Shown one piece after another: positions 34,501 through 47,985 of a stretch of DNA of 64,000 nt (position 1 is the stretch's first letter; each line of letters starts with the position of its first letter). Position numbers and translations under genes: made by a program. The notes beneath the pieces are model-generated. The model saw only the letters and a list, made by a program, of their open reading frames with translations, made no database searches and was not told the DNA's origin. This stretch comes from Taenia hydatigena (taxonomy: Eukaryota; Platyhelminthes; Cestoda; Cyclophyllidea; Taeniidae): the NCBI GenBank assembly GCA_036345935.2, contig JADWOT020000005.1, positions 20,808,366 through 20,872,365 on the forward strand, read 5' to 3'.

Positions 34501-37500
34501 AGAGTCATCGAGGAGTGGAGGTTCGAGTATGAAACCAGTTTGTGAGACTTTAAAGGACGAGAGTTGATGCTAAATTATTTCCTCGGGGTGTCACATTTAA
34601 GGCAAATCAGTGTGTTTTACACACACGACTGAAATGTTATTTTCATTTCCTGGTATTTCAAAAGGGCTGCCTTAAAGGATTGTTTGGGTAAAAATAAAAG
34701 CTATCGGTTTCCTAATTTTAAGAAGCTTTTGATACCAGTGAATTTGGAACCGAATGAAGGGTACGGCAATCACTTTGTTTGTTCCATGTTTGGTTTCGGC
34801 TGGCGATCTTTTGGCCCGCAACTTCTAATTGCCTGAAAGACAAGTGATGGCAGGCCAAATCCAGAGGAATGCGGTGTCTACTGAGGCTTTCATGCTTGAG
34901 CAGTCAAATGCCAGCTCACGTCGATAAAGGCCTCCCTGAAGTCATGTGGTGTTTTGTAAGAAATGTCAAATTAAGTCATTAGTGCAAGACTCTACTTCAA
35001 CGACAAGTGGAACTTAAGTTTGACGTGTTACAATTTTGAATAGGTGCTTTGCACATTTTTCTAGTGAAGCTAAATACGTCACGTTTAATAGTTAAGTTAT
35101 CTTTAGACGAGTTGGGAACTTAGTGCGATTTTCCTTTTTAGCTCTAGTTGTCAAAGCTCAACTGTCTCACGTGATATTTTTAAACTCGTGTTTAGGATGT
35201 GGCACAGCCGATGATCTAGAGAATGCAACAGTTATTTTATTCCCAACCAAGCAGTAGAACATGGTCATGATGGAACTAAAAGGGGACGTAGGTGATCAAA
35301 AATGCTCTGAAAGTTGAAAGGAGGGCATTTATTTTCTAATGTGACTGAAGAAGCTTGTAAGGAAGATAAAGAGATACGTTGGCAGCTAATGAGTGTTGCT
35401 TGCTAAGCCGACGCCCTTGAATGGGGTAGTGAGGTCCCACAGATGTTGACCTCTTCGTATTAGATGTTCAATGCTAATGGAAAAGGCCGAAAGAGCAGTG
35501 CATTAGACTGTGTTTCAAGCACAAAAAGCCATATACATGGACGAGTGTGCCACTTTCATCTCCTTGTTGGTGATTGGAGCGGGCGGCAGTTGTGGTAGTT
35601 GTAAGGCACTAATGGTTTTCAGAGAGAGAAGAGCTGGGAGGTACATTAGCGCAGCAAAATTATTTGGAACTCGATCCTATAGCATCCGCAGGGTAAAGGG
35701 AAGATAAGAGTGGAAAAACGGGGATGGTAGAGTGAAGGAACATGTGTGTAGGCTTTAAAGTTTCTGCGCCTCTGCAAAGGTTCTTCATGTTTGCATTCTC
35801 TTCCTCATTTCTCCTATTTCCGCAGGTTTTATGTTGCCAGTGTGAAACTAAGGTGTGGTGTAGAAGGGAAATTTGTGAGCCATAATTTCTTTAACGCATC
35901 AAGTGGCTCAGTAGACCTGAGAGGTTAATCGGTGAAGTGCTATTGCCACCGAGTTAACACAATAAGTGGAAAAATTCTTTCATCTTCTGTGATTGTATGC
36001 GAGTGGGAGAATGCAGTTCATGCCTTCTTCCAATAGATAAATCATGTAACTCCCTTTAACGTCAAGGTGGGGGAAAATAGCAAATAAATGCCATTCATTA
36101 AGTTGTATCAAAGACTCGGCACGGAAAATTTATTTTGAGGAGATTGTTTAAACTATGCCCGCATGGGATCCTCTTTATACCTCAATCAAGTGAGGTCTTA
36201 GAGAAGTTGGTTTTTAAGGACTGGATTGTGACTAAATGTAAAAAGAGGAATCGCTAAAATTGTCACAGAGCGTTAGAAGCGCATTGCAAGGGAATGCGCC
36301 ATATGCTAGGGCGAATTAGCAACTCGAAACAAGGACTCTGCAGACAGTGAATTTGCCAACGGAATGCCTAATTATGATGAGCATCTTTCACTAAAAGAAA
36401 AAAACTGTTTTAATAAGCTAATAAATCAACCAACAGCCCTTACCCTACTCGTGATGAAATATTTAACGGTCATGTAGGCCATCATTGGCTTGGGGCAAAT
36501 GGAAGTGTTATGGTAGAGGGGCAGGAGAGGCATTTATTTTTGACTGAATCAGGGACAATTAATTATAAATTTGCCCTCATACACACACACACACACGTAC
36601 ACACAGTGCTCCGTGCGTGAGCCCCAAATGGGGTGGGAGGGGCGAGAGCAGGGGAGGCGGCTCGCTCCCTCACCCTGTGCACCACTTCGAGGCCACACAT
36701 GGGAACGAGCAGCGCCACACACGCACACACAAATTTGGGCATTGGTGTGAATGCACCAGCGATTTCCGTTCCCACAGTGAAAGCTTGAAAATGGAATAGG
36801 AAAACTCTAATAGAAATATGCGCTCGCTTTCCGGGAGTCTTTAGTCAGCCTCTACTTCTCGCCAGGATCCAGCCATGAAATGCTAGGCCACAATTTTATT
36901 GGTGGACGTGATGAGGAACCCAGCCGCGGAGTTGCGATGAATAGAATTAAATTCAATACATGCAAACTTGGGGAATGTCCCTAATCAACTGAAAGTTAAC
37001 GATATCGCGGATAGTAATCTCGACGTTTCGGTCGGTTCTCCACTTGAAAATCATCCTTCGCAATCGTATACCTCGAGAAAATTTCAGTATACCCGACTGA
37101 GCTCTAAACGGTCGGTTCGCTTCTGCGCATGCATTGCTTTCATAAATCTTTCAGTAAAAAAAGGAACTAGGAATGGAGCTCTGTGTTAAAAATAAGAAAA
37201 AAATTTATTGTACATAACGCCTTAACTAGGAGAACTTAACGGGGCTTAAGGAACTCCAGTCAAAAAGGCAAACTACCCTTGAAAACCTCATAAAGCTGGA
37301 GACTACTTTCTGAGGATTCACACCTAGTTCTAGCATTCTTTCATACTTGTAGCTTACGAAAGACTTTGCAATTTTTCCTTACGTATCATGCGAATTTGAA
37401 CCAACTACTTATCACATACTCGATAAGAAGTCATTTGCTAGGTTGGGATTTCGTGATACGTGCCCCGAGCATCTGTAATTAAAATGTAAGGTTGGTAAGA

Positions 37501-40500
37501 CGTTTTATAGAGCGAGGGGAGAGAGATTTTAAATAACCTTAGGCTTGCTTTGTTTTGTTTATGACCACACCGTAGGTAATCCGGATTTTACTAAAACTAT
37601 GAATTTGGGGCCGTTTTGATTTGTTTTAATTGACAAGTCACATAATTAAAGGTCTTTTGGTCGTTAAAAAAAGAGACTCGATATTTATGCCACCCACTCC
37701 TCTTGAAACGGTCTGATGAGGAATTTTGATGTTCCGTAATGTCTTTAAGCATGCTACGCTTCATGTTGGTTTTTTGGTAAGGAAATCACCTACAGCACTT
37801 CACTCCTACACAAAGTGGAGGGAAAAACTTCCAAGGGGGCTATTTTTGTGGGATTCAAATTTATGTCACCTCTTGGAGATGAAATACTCCAAAAACGCCC
37901 TGTTAATTTCGCAACACTTTTATTGAAATTAGTCTTTTGTTCCTAGCCTCTCAGACTATAAGTTGTCGAGCCCCTAAATTATAACTGAAATTTTTGGTAT
38001 GTTATTCGTGCCGTTGCTGCTGCAGATTAATGCTGCCTTACCTTTTAAATGACAGGCCATCAGGCTACACCAACCTTATAGCCGACCGGAGGTCATGATT
38101 CTGAAACGGATTTGAACTCTAGAACACAGTAACCTTTGAAAATCCAGAAAACCTTCCCCGTACTACTCAGGTGAATGATGCCCTTCTCTGTTTCATCTTC
38201 TCGATCCAGGGACAGAAGGGCGAAACATCTCATCGGCCACAATAAATTATTGCGAATAACGATGCGCTCTGTGTCAGAAAAAGGTTTGTTTGCTTTTCCA
38301 TAACCAGTAAAGACCAAACAAGACCACCGAAACGGGCGCAACGCTACAAGCAATGTGGACGACGCTATGTTGTACTGTAAAAGATCGCTACACAGAAAAG
38401 CCTGTTACGATCAGGTTATGTGTTAATCGCACCAAGCTGAATTCGAAGCTTTGGTTTACGCCCCGCACACCAACTCCTTATGCCCTTTACAAATGGGCAC
38501 CTCTTACGCCGTTTGTCGTAATTTTTTATAACCCTCTCCTAAGTAGGCTTGTAGCTGAATGGTAATTTCATTTTTAAAAGTCGAATTCGCGTCCTTGGCA
38601 GTAGTAGCAGAGCTGACGTTACTAATGCACTGAGTGACAACCACTGACAAGCACTTAAATCCCTGCCACCTCCACCTTACCTCCGGAATCTCCGTCTTTT
38701 CTGATTCCTCTAACTCAGATGAGAGGGGGAAAGGGGAGGAGGGAGGGAGAATTCCTTTTGCCCATTGTGTTGGGCAATGATTAACTACCACGGTGAGATT
38801 TTCATGCCTTGGGAATTATCAGCTTTGCCGATCACGGAAATGCCAAGGCGAGACTTTGAAAAATATCCACTTTCCCAGCAACTTACCTTCAAAATATCCA
38901 CTCGAAATACTATGTTTCGTTTGTTTGATTAATAAGTACTAACTTTGCGGTGGTATTTAGTGCAGCGTCTCAAAGTAGCCAGGTACTATGGGTTACACCG
39001 GTCAGAAGGCATCCATTTAAGTTGGGACCACGGAACAATAACCTTTTTGGAGACAAAAGTGTTGGAGAAATAAATAAGAGAATCTACAGCAGGTATTTGG
39101 TAGAACGGGGATAATGCTAGATGGAGCGATAGGTGTTCGCAGTGTCCACAGCAAATTGTAATTGGCAACGGTGTAATTTAATCGTGGTGATTTCCACGCT
39201 TTCAGCCTACACGCAAGAAAGCCAAAAAACAAGGAGCGAAACTTATTATTGTTCTTTTGCTAGTGCTTCCTAAATTATCGTATCTTTCGTATTCCCTCGC
39301 AAAGGTGTTATTTAGTACTGCCTTTCCGTTAGAATTTTCTCTCATCTCTTGCAATTTATGGTGTGAATAGGGATTAAAGTGCTGCGATTATTCTGATATT
39401 GACAAGTGCATGCTTGGCTATGTGAAACTGACAACTAGGTTAGTTGCCAAAGCATCCAAACTATAGCATCAGTTATTTGCATGGGATGACTGCATATTTG
39501 AAGGTGAAGCAGTCCACCGTTTTAGTAGTACCTTTTAAAAAGTATTCTTTATCGGACTGTCGGTCTGTCATCCAACGATGACGCTGCCATGCTTTTTGCA
39601 GCATTCATGTCCTAATTATCTACCGGCATCATTCACTACTCTCAACCTCCTCTTCCCCCTTCTTCCTGAAAGTTATTTTTAGATTAACCCAAAATGCCCC
39701 TGCAATGTAACAAATAGCAGGAAGCATGTCTAGCTCAGGAGATTTATTTTCTACAAATCCTTTTATTATAAAATCTACCATGGGTAGGTTATTTTGCCTT
39801 TAAGGGCTTTCCTTTTTGCGTCCGTCGGACTCAATTTGCTCCTTCCCTGAGATTCGGTGGCTGGGGCGCTAAGCCCACCGCCTACCGATTTTGCTCGAAG
39901 TATTGAAGCGAAAATCTGGCGCAGGCTACTTTGAAAATTCAATCCTTTACCCAATTTACTCATTTTCAAGCGTGAAATATAAGAACGAAACGCCACTTGC
40001 CGGTGTTGAAATTTAGGTTCGATTTGAAGAGCCATTTAGAAGTGAAGAGAATGTCTGAAGAAGGCCCCAAAGAGATTGCTAAGCTTTCTTTAGAACAACT
40101 TATATTTCCTGATAATTTTGCACAATGGTGGTTTCGTCGTTTTTCTTAAAAAAATAGACAATTCCTATTATTCTGCGGGAGAATGGCTAATAAATTATTG
40201 ATGTGACTTTAAAGGTAAGGGGCCGGAGTGCCCCCGGTCTCCCCTAAAGCCATTATAAGGCGTATCAATATGGGAGAGTGGTTTATCATTGGTGTCCGTA
40301 GGGGTTGGGAGGCTGTGTTCATTGCCGGAAGGCCACGCCAGGCGGAAGTGCAGCCTACCAAGACTGAGGTGCCCGGGCAGCTAAATGTGCAGTTAAACAA
40401 ATGTCAAATCCCAATAGTGCTTTACATTTGTCATATATCGTGGAAAAATAGTACTTCACAATTCTACTAGTTTAGAGATTTTAAAGGCCTCAAAGGTTAC

Positions 40501-41444
40501 TAAATATAACCCTTCATTTGATTAAATTTATTATGGGTGGGCCCATAGGCAGTTTTATAGTGTGATGCTTCTATTTGGGAAGATGTGGAAAAAACAATAC
40601 TTCCCAAGCCAAAAGCTCATCTAATGTTCTAATTACTTAATTGCGATATGTTTCTTTGCACTTTAAAAACCATTTTGTTGCCCATTAGAAAGGACTATTA
40701 TTTTGTGAAGGCGTGATTAAACTTTACTATCTTTCGTGTGCATCTGGAATTTGCAACATCTGAGCCACTCTCAAAGGCGAAAGAGGCCGACAGACTAGCA
40801 GTCCACATCGCGTGAGGAGGGCTACGTGCCATTATTGAAGAGATCAAAAGGGTCGCCCAATACCCTACCTCATTAAAGCGAACATCAATTAGCTGCATTC
40901 CCGACTTGTAAAATGCGTTTCGCCTGCAGAGATAGGATTTAAAATGCAAGAAATCTAATTTGACTGACTCCTGAGTCAATTTTTTAAATTTAGAACGCCA
41001 AGGAATGGCATTTGTCATTGGGCCGGAATCAAATTCTCCTCAGAGATTTGCGACTATCGCTGGCGCACACACGTGCTGTGGTGTTAGGACTTCCAGAACA
41101 CAACTTGAAGGCGTCAAAGTAGAGAGCAAAAGGGATAGTAAGAAGGCAAGAGTGAGATGTATTTGCGGTTTGCGTGTCACGCCGTGCTTGCCCACTGCCA
41201 AGTTGACAACTCCATTTAATGCGGGCAGATGTGTGAGCCCATCCTTTCCTCCCCCCTTTCACTGTGTATCTGTCAAGCAGCTTTATAGAGCGCTGTCATT
41301 TTGAGGAGGCCTGCCTGCCTGCCTCCCTCCAATCTCCGCTCCTATCTCCTCTCCACTCGTCCCTACCGTCTTGAGAACCACACACGCACGCACATTCAAC
41401 ACGCATTGGAATTAGCTAGGGAAGTGTGTTAAATGATGGATTAC
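31563..41444. other. unresolved region with scattered exon-like islands
   Basis: No conserved domain recognised. Coding-like minus-strand islands with acceptor-like flanks occur at 31563-31707 (ending in a stop), 32416-32862, 34100-34230, 38093-38268 and 40869-40923. They could be downstream exons of the chain at 41.4-46.9 kb or decayed sequence. The rest is AT-richer and lacks visible signals. A (CA)n run lies at about 36580-36596. Confidence 0.3.
40869..40923 (-). CDS. candidate isolated exon, product unknown
   Basis: Strong acceptor (CCTATCTCTGCAG) and donor (GAG|GTAGGG) bracket 55 bases. Only one frame is open: RNAFYKSGMQLIDVRFNE, phase 2 in and 0 out. Its entry phase does not match the exit of the exon at 41445, so an intervening exon would be needed. 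No homology recognised. Confidence 0.25.
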
Positions 41445-44400
41445 CTTCTCTTTCTTCGTCGTCCACTTCTTCTGAGATTCTTCTCCACCTTCTCCCACTC
41501 CGTCGTCGCCTTCAGAGAAACAGCTGTCGAGGTTGAGTAAGAAAAATGGTGGGTAGAGGAGTAGAGGGAGGAGAAGGCGAACTTTTGGATTAAATTATTT
41601 CTTTCTTAATTGACTGAAAAAGGATATATTCATCCATTTGGGGTGTCGTGTTACGCAACTATTTGTAAATGAGTATAACAAACGAATTTTCAAATAAAAG
41701 CTCTTAATGGTTTTTAAGACGTCATTTTAATAAATGAATGGCGTTCATTGAAGCTGGATAAGATTACGCAAGTCAGTAATTTAAAAAACTTCATTTAAGC
41801 GTTAATTAAGTGGAAAACATCCTCAACACTATGCAGGTGCAAAATGGGAGAATATTTGAAATGGCTGTATGATGGGCTGTTAAAATTAAATTTATAAATC
41901 TTTGGAGCAAAGATGGTAAATGCTATCCAAACCCACCGCGGCAAGCTTAGGAGACAGAGGCTGGACAATAGAAAATGCTTCTGCCGTATTGGAGTTAAAT
42001 GAGGTCTTTTAAATAAAATAATCCATATTTGGCTTAAAATTGAACTACTTTGCATCCGCTTATTCTTTTTATAAGTCGCTTTTAAGTGTGCAAATTAAAT
42101 ATGTCTGTTAAGTAAACAAGCACTGAAATGTGGTGATGCAAAAGACCGCTATCTGTCTATTTCAAAATGAGCGAGCATCACTTTTCAACATTGACGTTGA
42201 GATTTCCTTCGAAAAGAAGGTTTCCAGATTTAGCACAATTTCTTACCCACCTTTAATGCATAAAAAGGCATTTGCAAAGAAAAATTAAGTTTAATTTTGA
42301 CGTTACAACATTTCCCACTTGATTTACCAACGGATTACCGTATGTACAGCAGCACACTTGCAGTTGATAGACTTTCTCTTCTTCTCATTCTTTCAAAGAG
42401 GATCGAAAGCCTGACTCCTACCCCGAAGAAGCCATAAAGCTTAATGGTGGTGTGGAAATGTTCTCTTAAATAAAACTTTTTGGTGACAAGCGGTCTGATC
42501 AAACCAATCCTTTAGCTGAGTGGATACCACCAATTCCCACAGGAGGAGACGTACACTGATCCCCCATAAAACTTTTATTATTTGTAAATCTCCGTATACT
42601 ACACACCGCGCCTTCCTCTAACCAATCTTCTTCACCCTAGAATCGAAGAGAGGAGGTAGAGGGGTAAGCGCCAACGATTGCGCCCTCAACCTCATACATG
42701 TTGATAAAACTCACTCCTTTTGTTTCCAAAAGGCATATTCAGCGTCCCTCTAAACCCGCAACCAACTGTAACACTTTGTTCAACTATTTCTATCTGTTTC
42801 GAGAGCATTTAGGGCTCCTCATGGCCACCTTACCATTCCAGTAGTACTCCAGCCCCTCTAACCATTGATAATGCATTAGTATACCCTAGTAGTGTATCCT
42901 TATTCGTCTTAGGGCGCTCTACAGCTTCTCTTCTAAAGGTACATATGTGTTTCAGGTTTATCTGTTCGTTTTCCGGTGTTGCGACTATCATTGGCCTGTT
43001 ATCTGGAGGGCTTCGCAACTCGAGTGCCAAAAGAATTATGCGCTGGGTTCAAATTCACTCTCAGGCCACTGCAAGTTGGAGAACTTCATACTACTGCCGG
43101 TCATCAAGTCAGCAGGAAACTTCTTTTAATACGGCTCTCACCACAATCTCCGTCTCACAAGGACACCGCCATAAGTAAATCTCAAAAGAGACCATTTCTC
43201 GAGATAGAAGCAGTCACAGAACACAGTCAGGAAGGAAGAATCTTCCTTCCTCTTCCAGAAATATAAAATGTGCACATTTATAGTACTCATTCATAAACTA
43301 AATGTCACGTGTGATTGTCCCTTCTTCATCCTCTATTCAAGAGCAGCTAATCCTACGGAATGGCAACAATAGTGCACATCGAATTCACATTCATTCTTCT
43401 GGCTCTCCTATGAAGATTCTTGATAAGCATCGCGTTCAGGCTTAACTTGAAAGACATTTTTTTTATTCCGCGACATAAAAGAAACAATTTATGCTTGCTC
43501 GGTTAACTTTAAACCACAATTATAGGGTGATGTAGGCTAATTTTAGGGCTTATCTCCCATCCCACCTAAGTCACGAGTTTCCCTTTTAACCACCCCATTG
43601 TGCAACGCTCACCACTGCCTAACCGAGGTAGATAGATAGGAAAATTCAGACTCCCACCGTAATTCATTTAACTACACGGCTGGGTTTTACTAACCACATA
43701 CCTGACATGTGATGGCATTCGGTGTATAGCCTGTAACTGGTGTTTGACAAGTGACAGAGAGGTCTAAGCTTTTTTCTTAAATGTGAATTAGATCAAAGGA
43801 ATGGTACCACCTGCGACAGGCAAGATCAGCAGAACCTCAAATCTATTGAGTCGAAGTAACATTGTCAGACATTTCCAACTTCGTAAGCATTTGGGTGGTT
43901 GGCGGTTGAGGTGACTTTTTTTTCACACTTTTTGGTGTGGTGTCATCGGGATTATCGGCTTCGAAGATGAAAGCAAAAGGCTTCCAAAAATGGGAGAGCC
44001 ACTGGGTAGGTGTGACTTTGGGACATAATCAATGCGCAGTCCCTTCACTTACCTTCAGTTGAATACTTCATTTAATAAGAGTAACTTAACCTTTTACTGA
44101 CGCTGGTTGTTTCACCTCAACATTTCAATGGCGAAGTCAAAAATTTTCCCACGTCTTTTAAAATGCTGACATTTGGAGCGAAATTATGAACTTGACTACC
44201 CACAGTGCGACAGCTAAAGCCCTCCCAGTTGGCAATCCAATCACTCCAAGCTGCAGTACTGCTACGAACCCTATGCAATCTTAAAACATTCTCCTTCCAA
44301 AAAGGGGTGTTGTCACTAAATTAAACGGGAACATAAAATCGATTTGCGTGGAGGCGAATTGGATATCGTGACTAGAAGGCATTTTTTTTCACCACATTTC

Positions 44401-46905
44401 TTAATCGAGATCGCACCCACATTGGTACATCCAGGTACAAAAATTAGCATTCGCTCTTTTCATCGAACGACTTTCGAAAGCGTCAACACAAAAGGTATTC
44501 AGTTTTCGAGTTTTAACGCGGGTTGTTTTAATTAATTACTAGGACATTTTTAAGTTCGCCTTTGGTGTTGCCTAATCATAGGGTGCCACTAATTCGGTGC
44601 TTTGTAGAGGTCAAATGTCTACACACAGAAAATTTCAGGAATTAAAAATCAGGCTGTTGACTGCAGTCTTAACAACTGTGGAATACTTCGCTCCCCTTTA
44701 AACAATTTTATGGTTTAAGTGCCTCCCGTCGGTAAAAAACACGCGAAACAATAAACGAAGCGAAAAACCATGCATGCGTTTTTACTGTTGAAGAGTAACT
44801 CAACGCTCCGTCAACTTTCACCAGTTGTAGTTTTTCCTTGCCCTCTCTACAACTGTCATGCAAGGCTACATTGAACAAAGAAGGGAGAGGGACGGAGATG
44901 AAGAGGGAGGAGGAGCGAGACAGTAGAGAGAGAGAGAGAGAGAGGAGACTTTCATTGTCAATCTCCGCTCAGACAACTGGCGAGACGCTTCACTGGCCGC
45001 CATCGGTGTGTCACACACAGACCAGTGGTATTTGTGGCCATGCATACACCATAATCTTTTTTACCCCTCCATTTGTACCAAAGGAGCTGCGTTAATGGCA
45101 GGTTAGGGGAGCGTACAAGACCTATTATTACATGTCCCATCATCACTTGGGGTGTCTGTGTGCAAACAATACCACACTGGGCTCGGTACTCATTACTAAA
45201 TGGCAACAGTGGGAAGGCATTTTCTGTCAATTAACTATCTTTAATGGCTTAAGCAGAACTTGCAGATCTGGAGAGCAAAACGGTAAGATTCATGCATAAG
45301 AGTCCAGAGGAGGCGGTACTTTTAACCGTCAGAAGGGTTGGGGAGGTGAGCAAATCTCCAACGAAAGTGAATATCCTTTTTGTCTCCTGTCGTGACCTAA
45401 GTAAACTCTTAAATTTCCTTCCCTAAAGGGGATATAGGTTGTTTTTGTGAATAATTAATGAATGAATTATGCTCAACAAAAGTCAAGTTAAAACACAACA
45501 CACGCTATTTGCGCATTCACACCTTTTAAGGTGAATGTTGCAAAAACACCTCATTTTTAGCATGGAAAGCGATTGTCAGTTTGTTATGCCTGAAGCATGC
45601 TAACCAGATGTCCCACTGCGCCAGCAAGCGCTTTAATGCGAGGTAGAATGTCAGGTAACATTGAAACCCCAATGACTCATTTTGTATTAGGTCAAGAAAT
45701 ATTTTGGTAAATCAGCAAATTTTTGCCAAGCTAGCAAAATCAGCCCAAAAGTTTCTCAATTTACTGCAAAAAACCGATGACTATAGAGATAAGTGATGCA
45801 ACCTACCAAGCGGAGGATGGGATTTTAAAGCAAGGCTACGTGAAGACAGGAAGAAAAGAAACATGTAAACAGGTGAAACACTATATTGCAGTTCACGCAT
45901 TGTCAAGGTGACATGATTATGCACGAATTTCTTTCACGTTTGTCTTCACCTTCATCTGATAACCCTGGCGAGTGGTTGCATAAGGCAGGGTAAAAACTAT
46001 GTTAAAGTTGGTGGGAAAATAAGTAGAATTCCAGGACAGTGAATAAGTAAATGAAAGATATAGGTCATAACTTTTGCCAAGTTTAAGTTAACGATGTATC
46101 ACAAAAAGGTGCTGATGGACATCCCAGCCACCCTGGAGCTCGTGATCAAAATCACCATATTGATGAGATCCTTAAAACCCTTTTTGATGCCACCCTTCCT
46201 GATGTAATTGCGTTGTAGCTCTACCTCTTTTGTCGGAACAGAGATGAGGGTAGGAAGTTTGGGATTGGCAAAATGTCCGCCCGCCGGAAGTCCCTCTGGT
46301 TACCAAATACGAAGTGTTGTCTTAATAGATGCCTTACTTGCAAAATCTGCATCGCCGCCCTCTTCTTCATCTACATGGCGGCTTGGTTCAGATTCTAGTC
46401 GGTAAGCAATGCCAGTCTCATTACTGGATTGCTGAAACAAGCGCTAAAGGTGGTTCCGGTGATCAATCATTCTCGCCTGCGTTTGTGCAGTAGTGGCGGC
46501 GGCAGCAGCGACGGCAGCAGGAGAAAGTGTAACAACAGAGGTAAAATTGACCAAAAAAAGGATTGGAACTACTTCCATCTTCCCCTGCAGACATCAGTCT
46601 TGATAAAAAGGCCTGCGAGTCAAATTTAAGACGGGCGAAACTAGCGCCTTACTAAGACGCTTCTCACTGGCTTAAAAAGGTGACCACTAAAAAATATCTG
46701 TTTGATTGTGTAGCATGATCTCATCAATTTACGACGATTATCGGCAAGACTTGGGATTTGATGTTTGGCATCACTGACTTTTAATAGCAGAGTCTGTGAG
46801 ATGAAAAACACGGGAGAATCGAAGTGTTTTTTGCGCATGTTATTTCGCTTAGCGATGCAAGGAAGCGCGTGGGCGACCTTACGGTGTTGGTCGATTGCGG
46901 AAGTC
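41445..46905 (-). CDS. candidate multi-exon gene, product unknown
   Basis: A chain of seven exon-like segments whose phases can be made to agree: 46905-46883, 46793-46653, 46584-46477, 46431-46338, 43958 to about 43880, 42932-42834 and 41523-41445. The best are 46793-46653 (acceptor TTTTTCATCTCACAG, donor TTA|GTAAGG, 47 codons) and 41523-41445 (acceptor TTTTTCTTACTCAACCTCGACAG, donor AAG|GTAATC). The peptide is charged and low-complexity: SEPSRHVDEEEGGDADFA, PDDTTPKSVKKKSPQPPT, SEGDDGVGEGGEESQKK. No domain is recognised. One junction needs a GC..AG intron and the donor near 43880 is weak. It could be real or a chance assembly; start and end are unknown. Confidence 0.3.
44926..44944. repeat. 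(GA)n microsatellite
   Basis: About nine GA units. Confidence 0.85.
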
Positions 46906-47931
46906 CTTTGAAATTAGGAAAACATAGGTGCGATGCCATGGCGTCTGAGCTCTAAACGACATCGACATACGAACGTCTTTGATAAAAAGGCAACAGACTA
47001 GAACGAGTTATGTCAATAAGGGAATTGTCGTGATTAGATATTTCACACCGTCCTGTTATCGCAATCGCCTCAACCGACTGCGCTACAAAATGATGAAGTT
47101 GCCTGTTTTCCGCCTCCTGACACAATTGATAATGGAAAAGTTAAAAGACTGTTTCTCGGTTATGCCTGAGTTTGCGGACACCTTTGCTAATTACCCTAAC
47201 AGTGCTACAACGCCGTGTAATTGGTTAAAAAGTGTTTTTTAATGAATTTGCGACATTGTGCAAGCAAATCATGCATTCTCCTCATAATTGTGGAGCCAAG
47301 TATTGTTGTGGTCTATCGACCCCGCTTAAAATCATGCAATTCTTGTGCATTTGACATAAAGAAGTCACAATTATTACCTGACTGCGTAACTTTTCAGATA
47401 GCTCTCTATTCCAGACAAGTGCACTAAAAGTAACAACAAAGAAGAGTAGTTCCGACGCGCTTGTCAGATTTCTGACGCTAATTCGGCGAATTTTACCAAT
47501 CAGCCCCTCAACAAGGTGAGTTTAGTAAAGTGCTACGAGCTACCAGGTCTTCAAAGATGACTCTGTTGGTAGTGAAGAGCCAATATCGGCTGAGAAGCGA
47601 TTTTGTGGTGATAAATGGTTTAAAAGTCGGTTGATTGGCTACACAAAGGCAAATGGTTGACGATCTCAGCTTTCACAATAATTACTTGAATGCATTCTAG
47701 ATGCTTCATGAAGTTAGTATTTAAATGGGATTTAAAAAATAACCCATGAGAGAAGGGAAATGGAATGGACTGGAGAAAAGGACAATCGCTCACATTCATT
47801 AGGATGAATTAAAACAAGAGTGAGTGTATGCGTCGATGGGAATCTGTGCAGCTCTCAGCTCCTACTTTCTGCCTCGGCTTTTAGAAGATTTTTTGCCCCT
47901 TTACTTCTACTAATGCCGGTATTCCTCCCTT

Positions 47932-47951
47932 CCTCCATCCATCCATCCATT
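47932..47951. repeat. (CCAT)n microsatellite
   Basis: Four to five CCAT units in a pyrimidine-rich tract that also serves as the candidate acceptor at 47985. Confidence 0.8.
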
Positions 47952-47985
47952 CATCCCTCCACGCTCTCCCTCCTCCACCCCACAG

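Noticed and set aside
39775..40035. 86-codon ATG frame, basic (MALQIEPKFQHRQVAF...)
   Set aside because: Coding-like composition, but no second exon, domain or conserved context; left unannotated.
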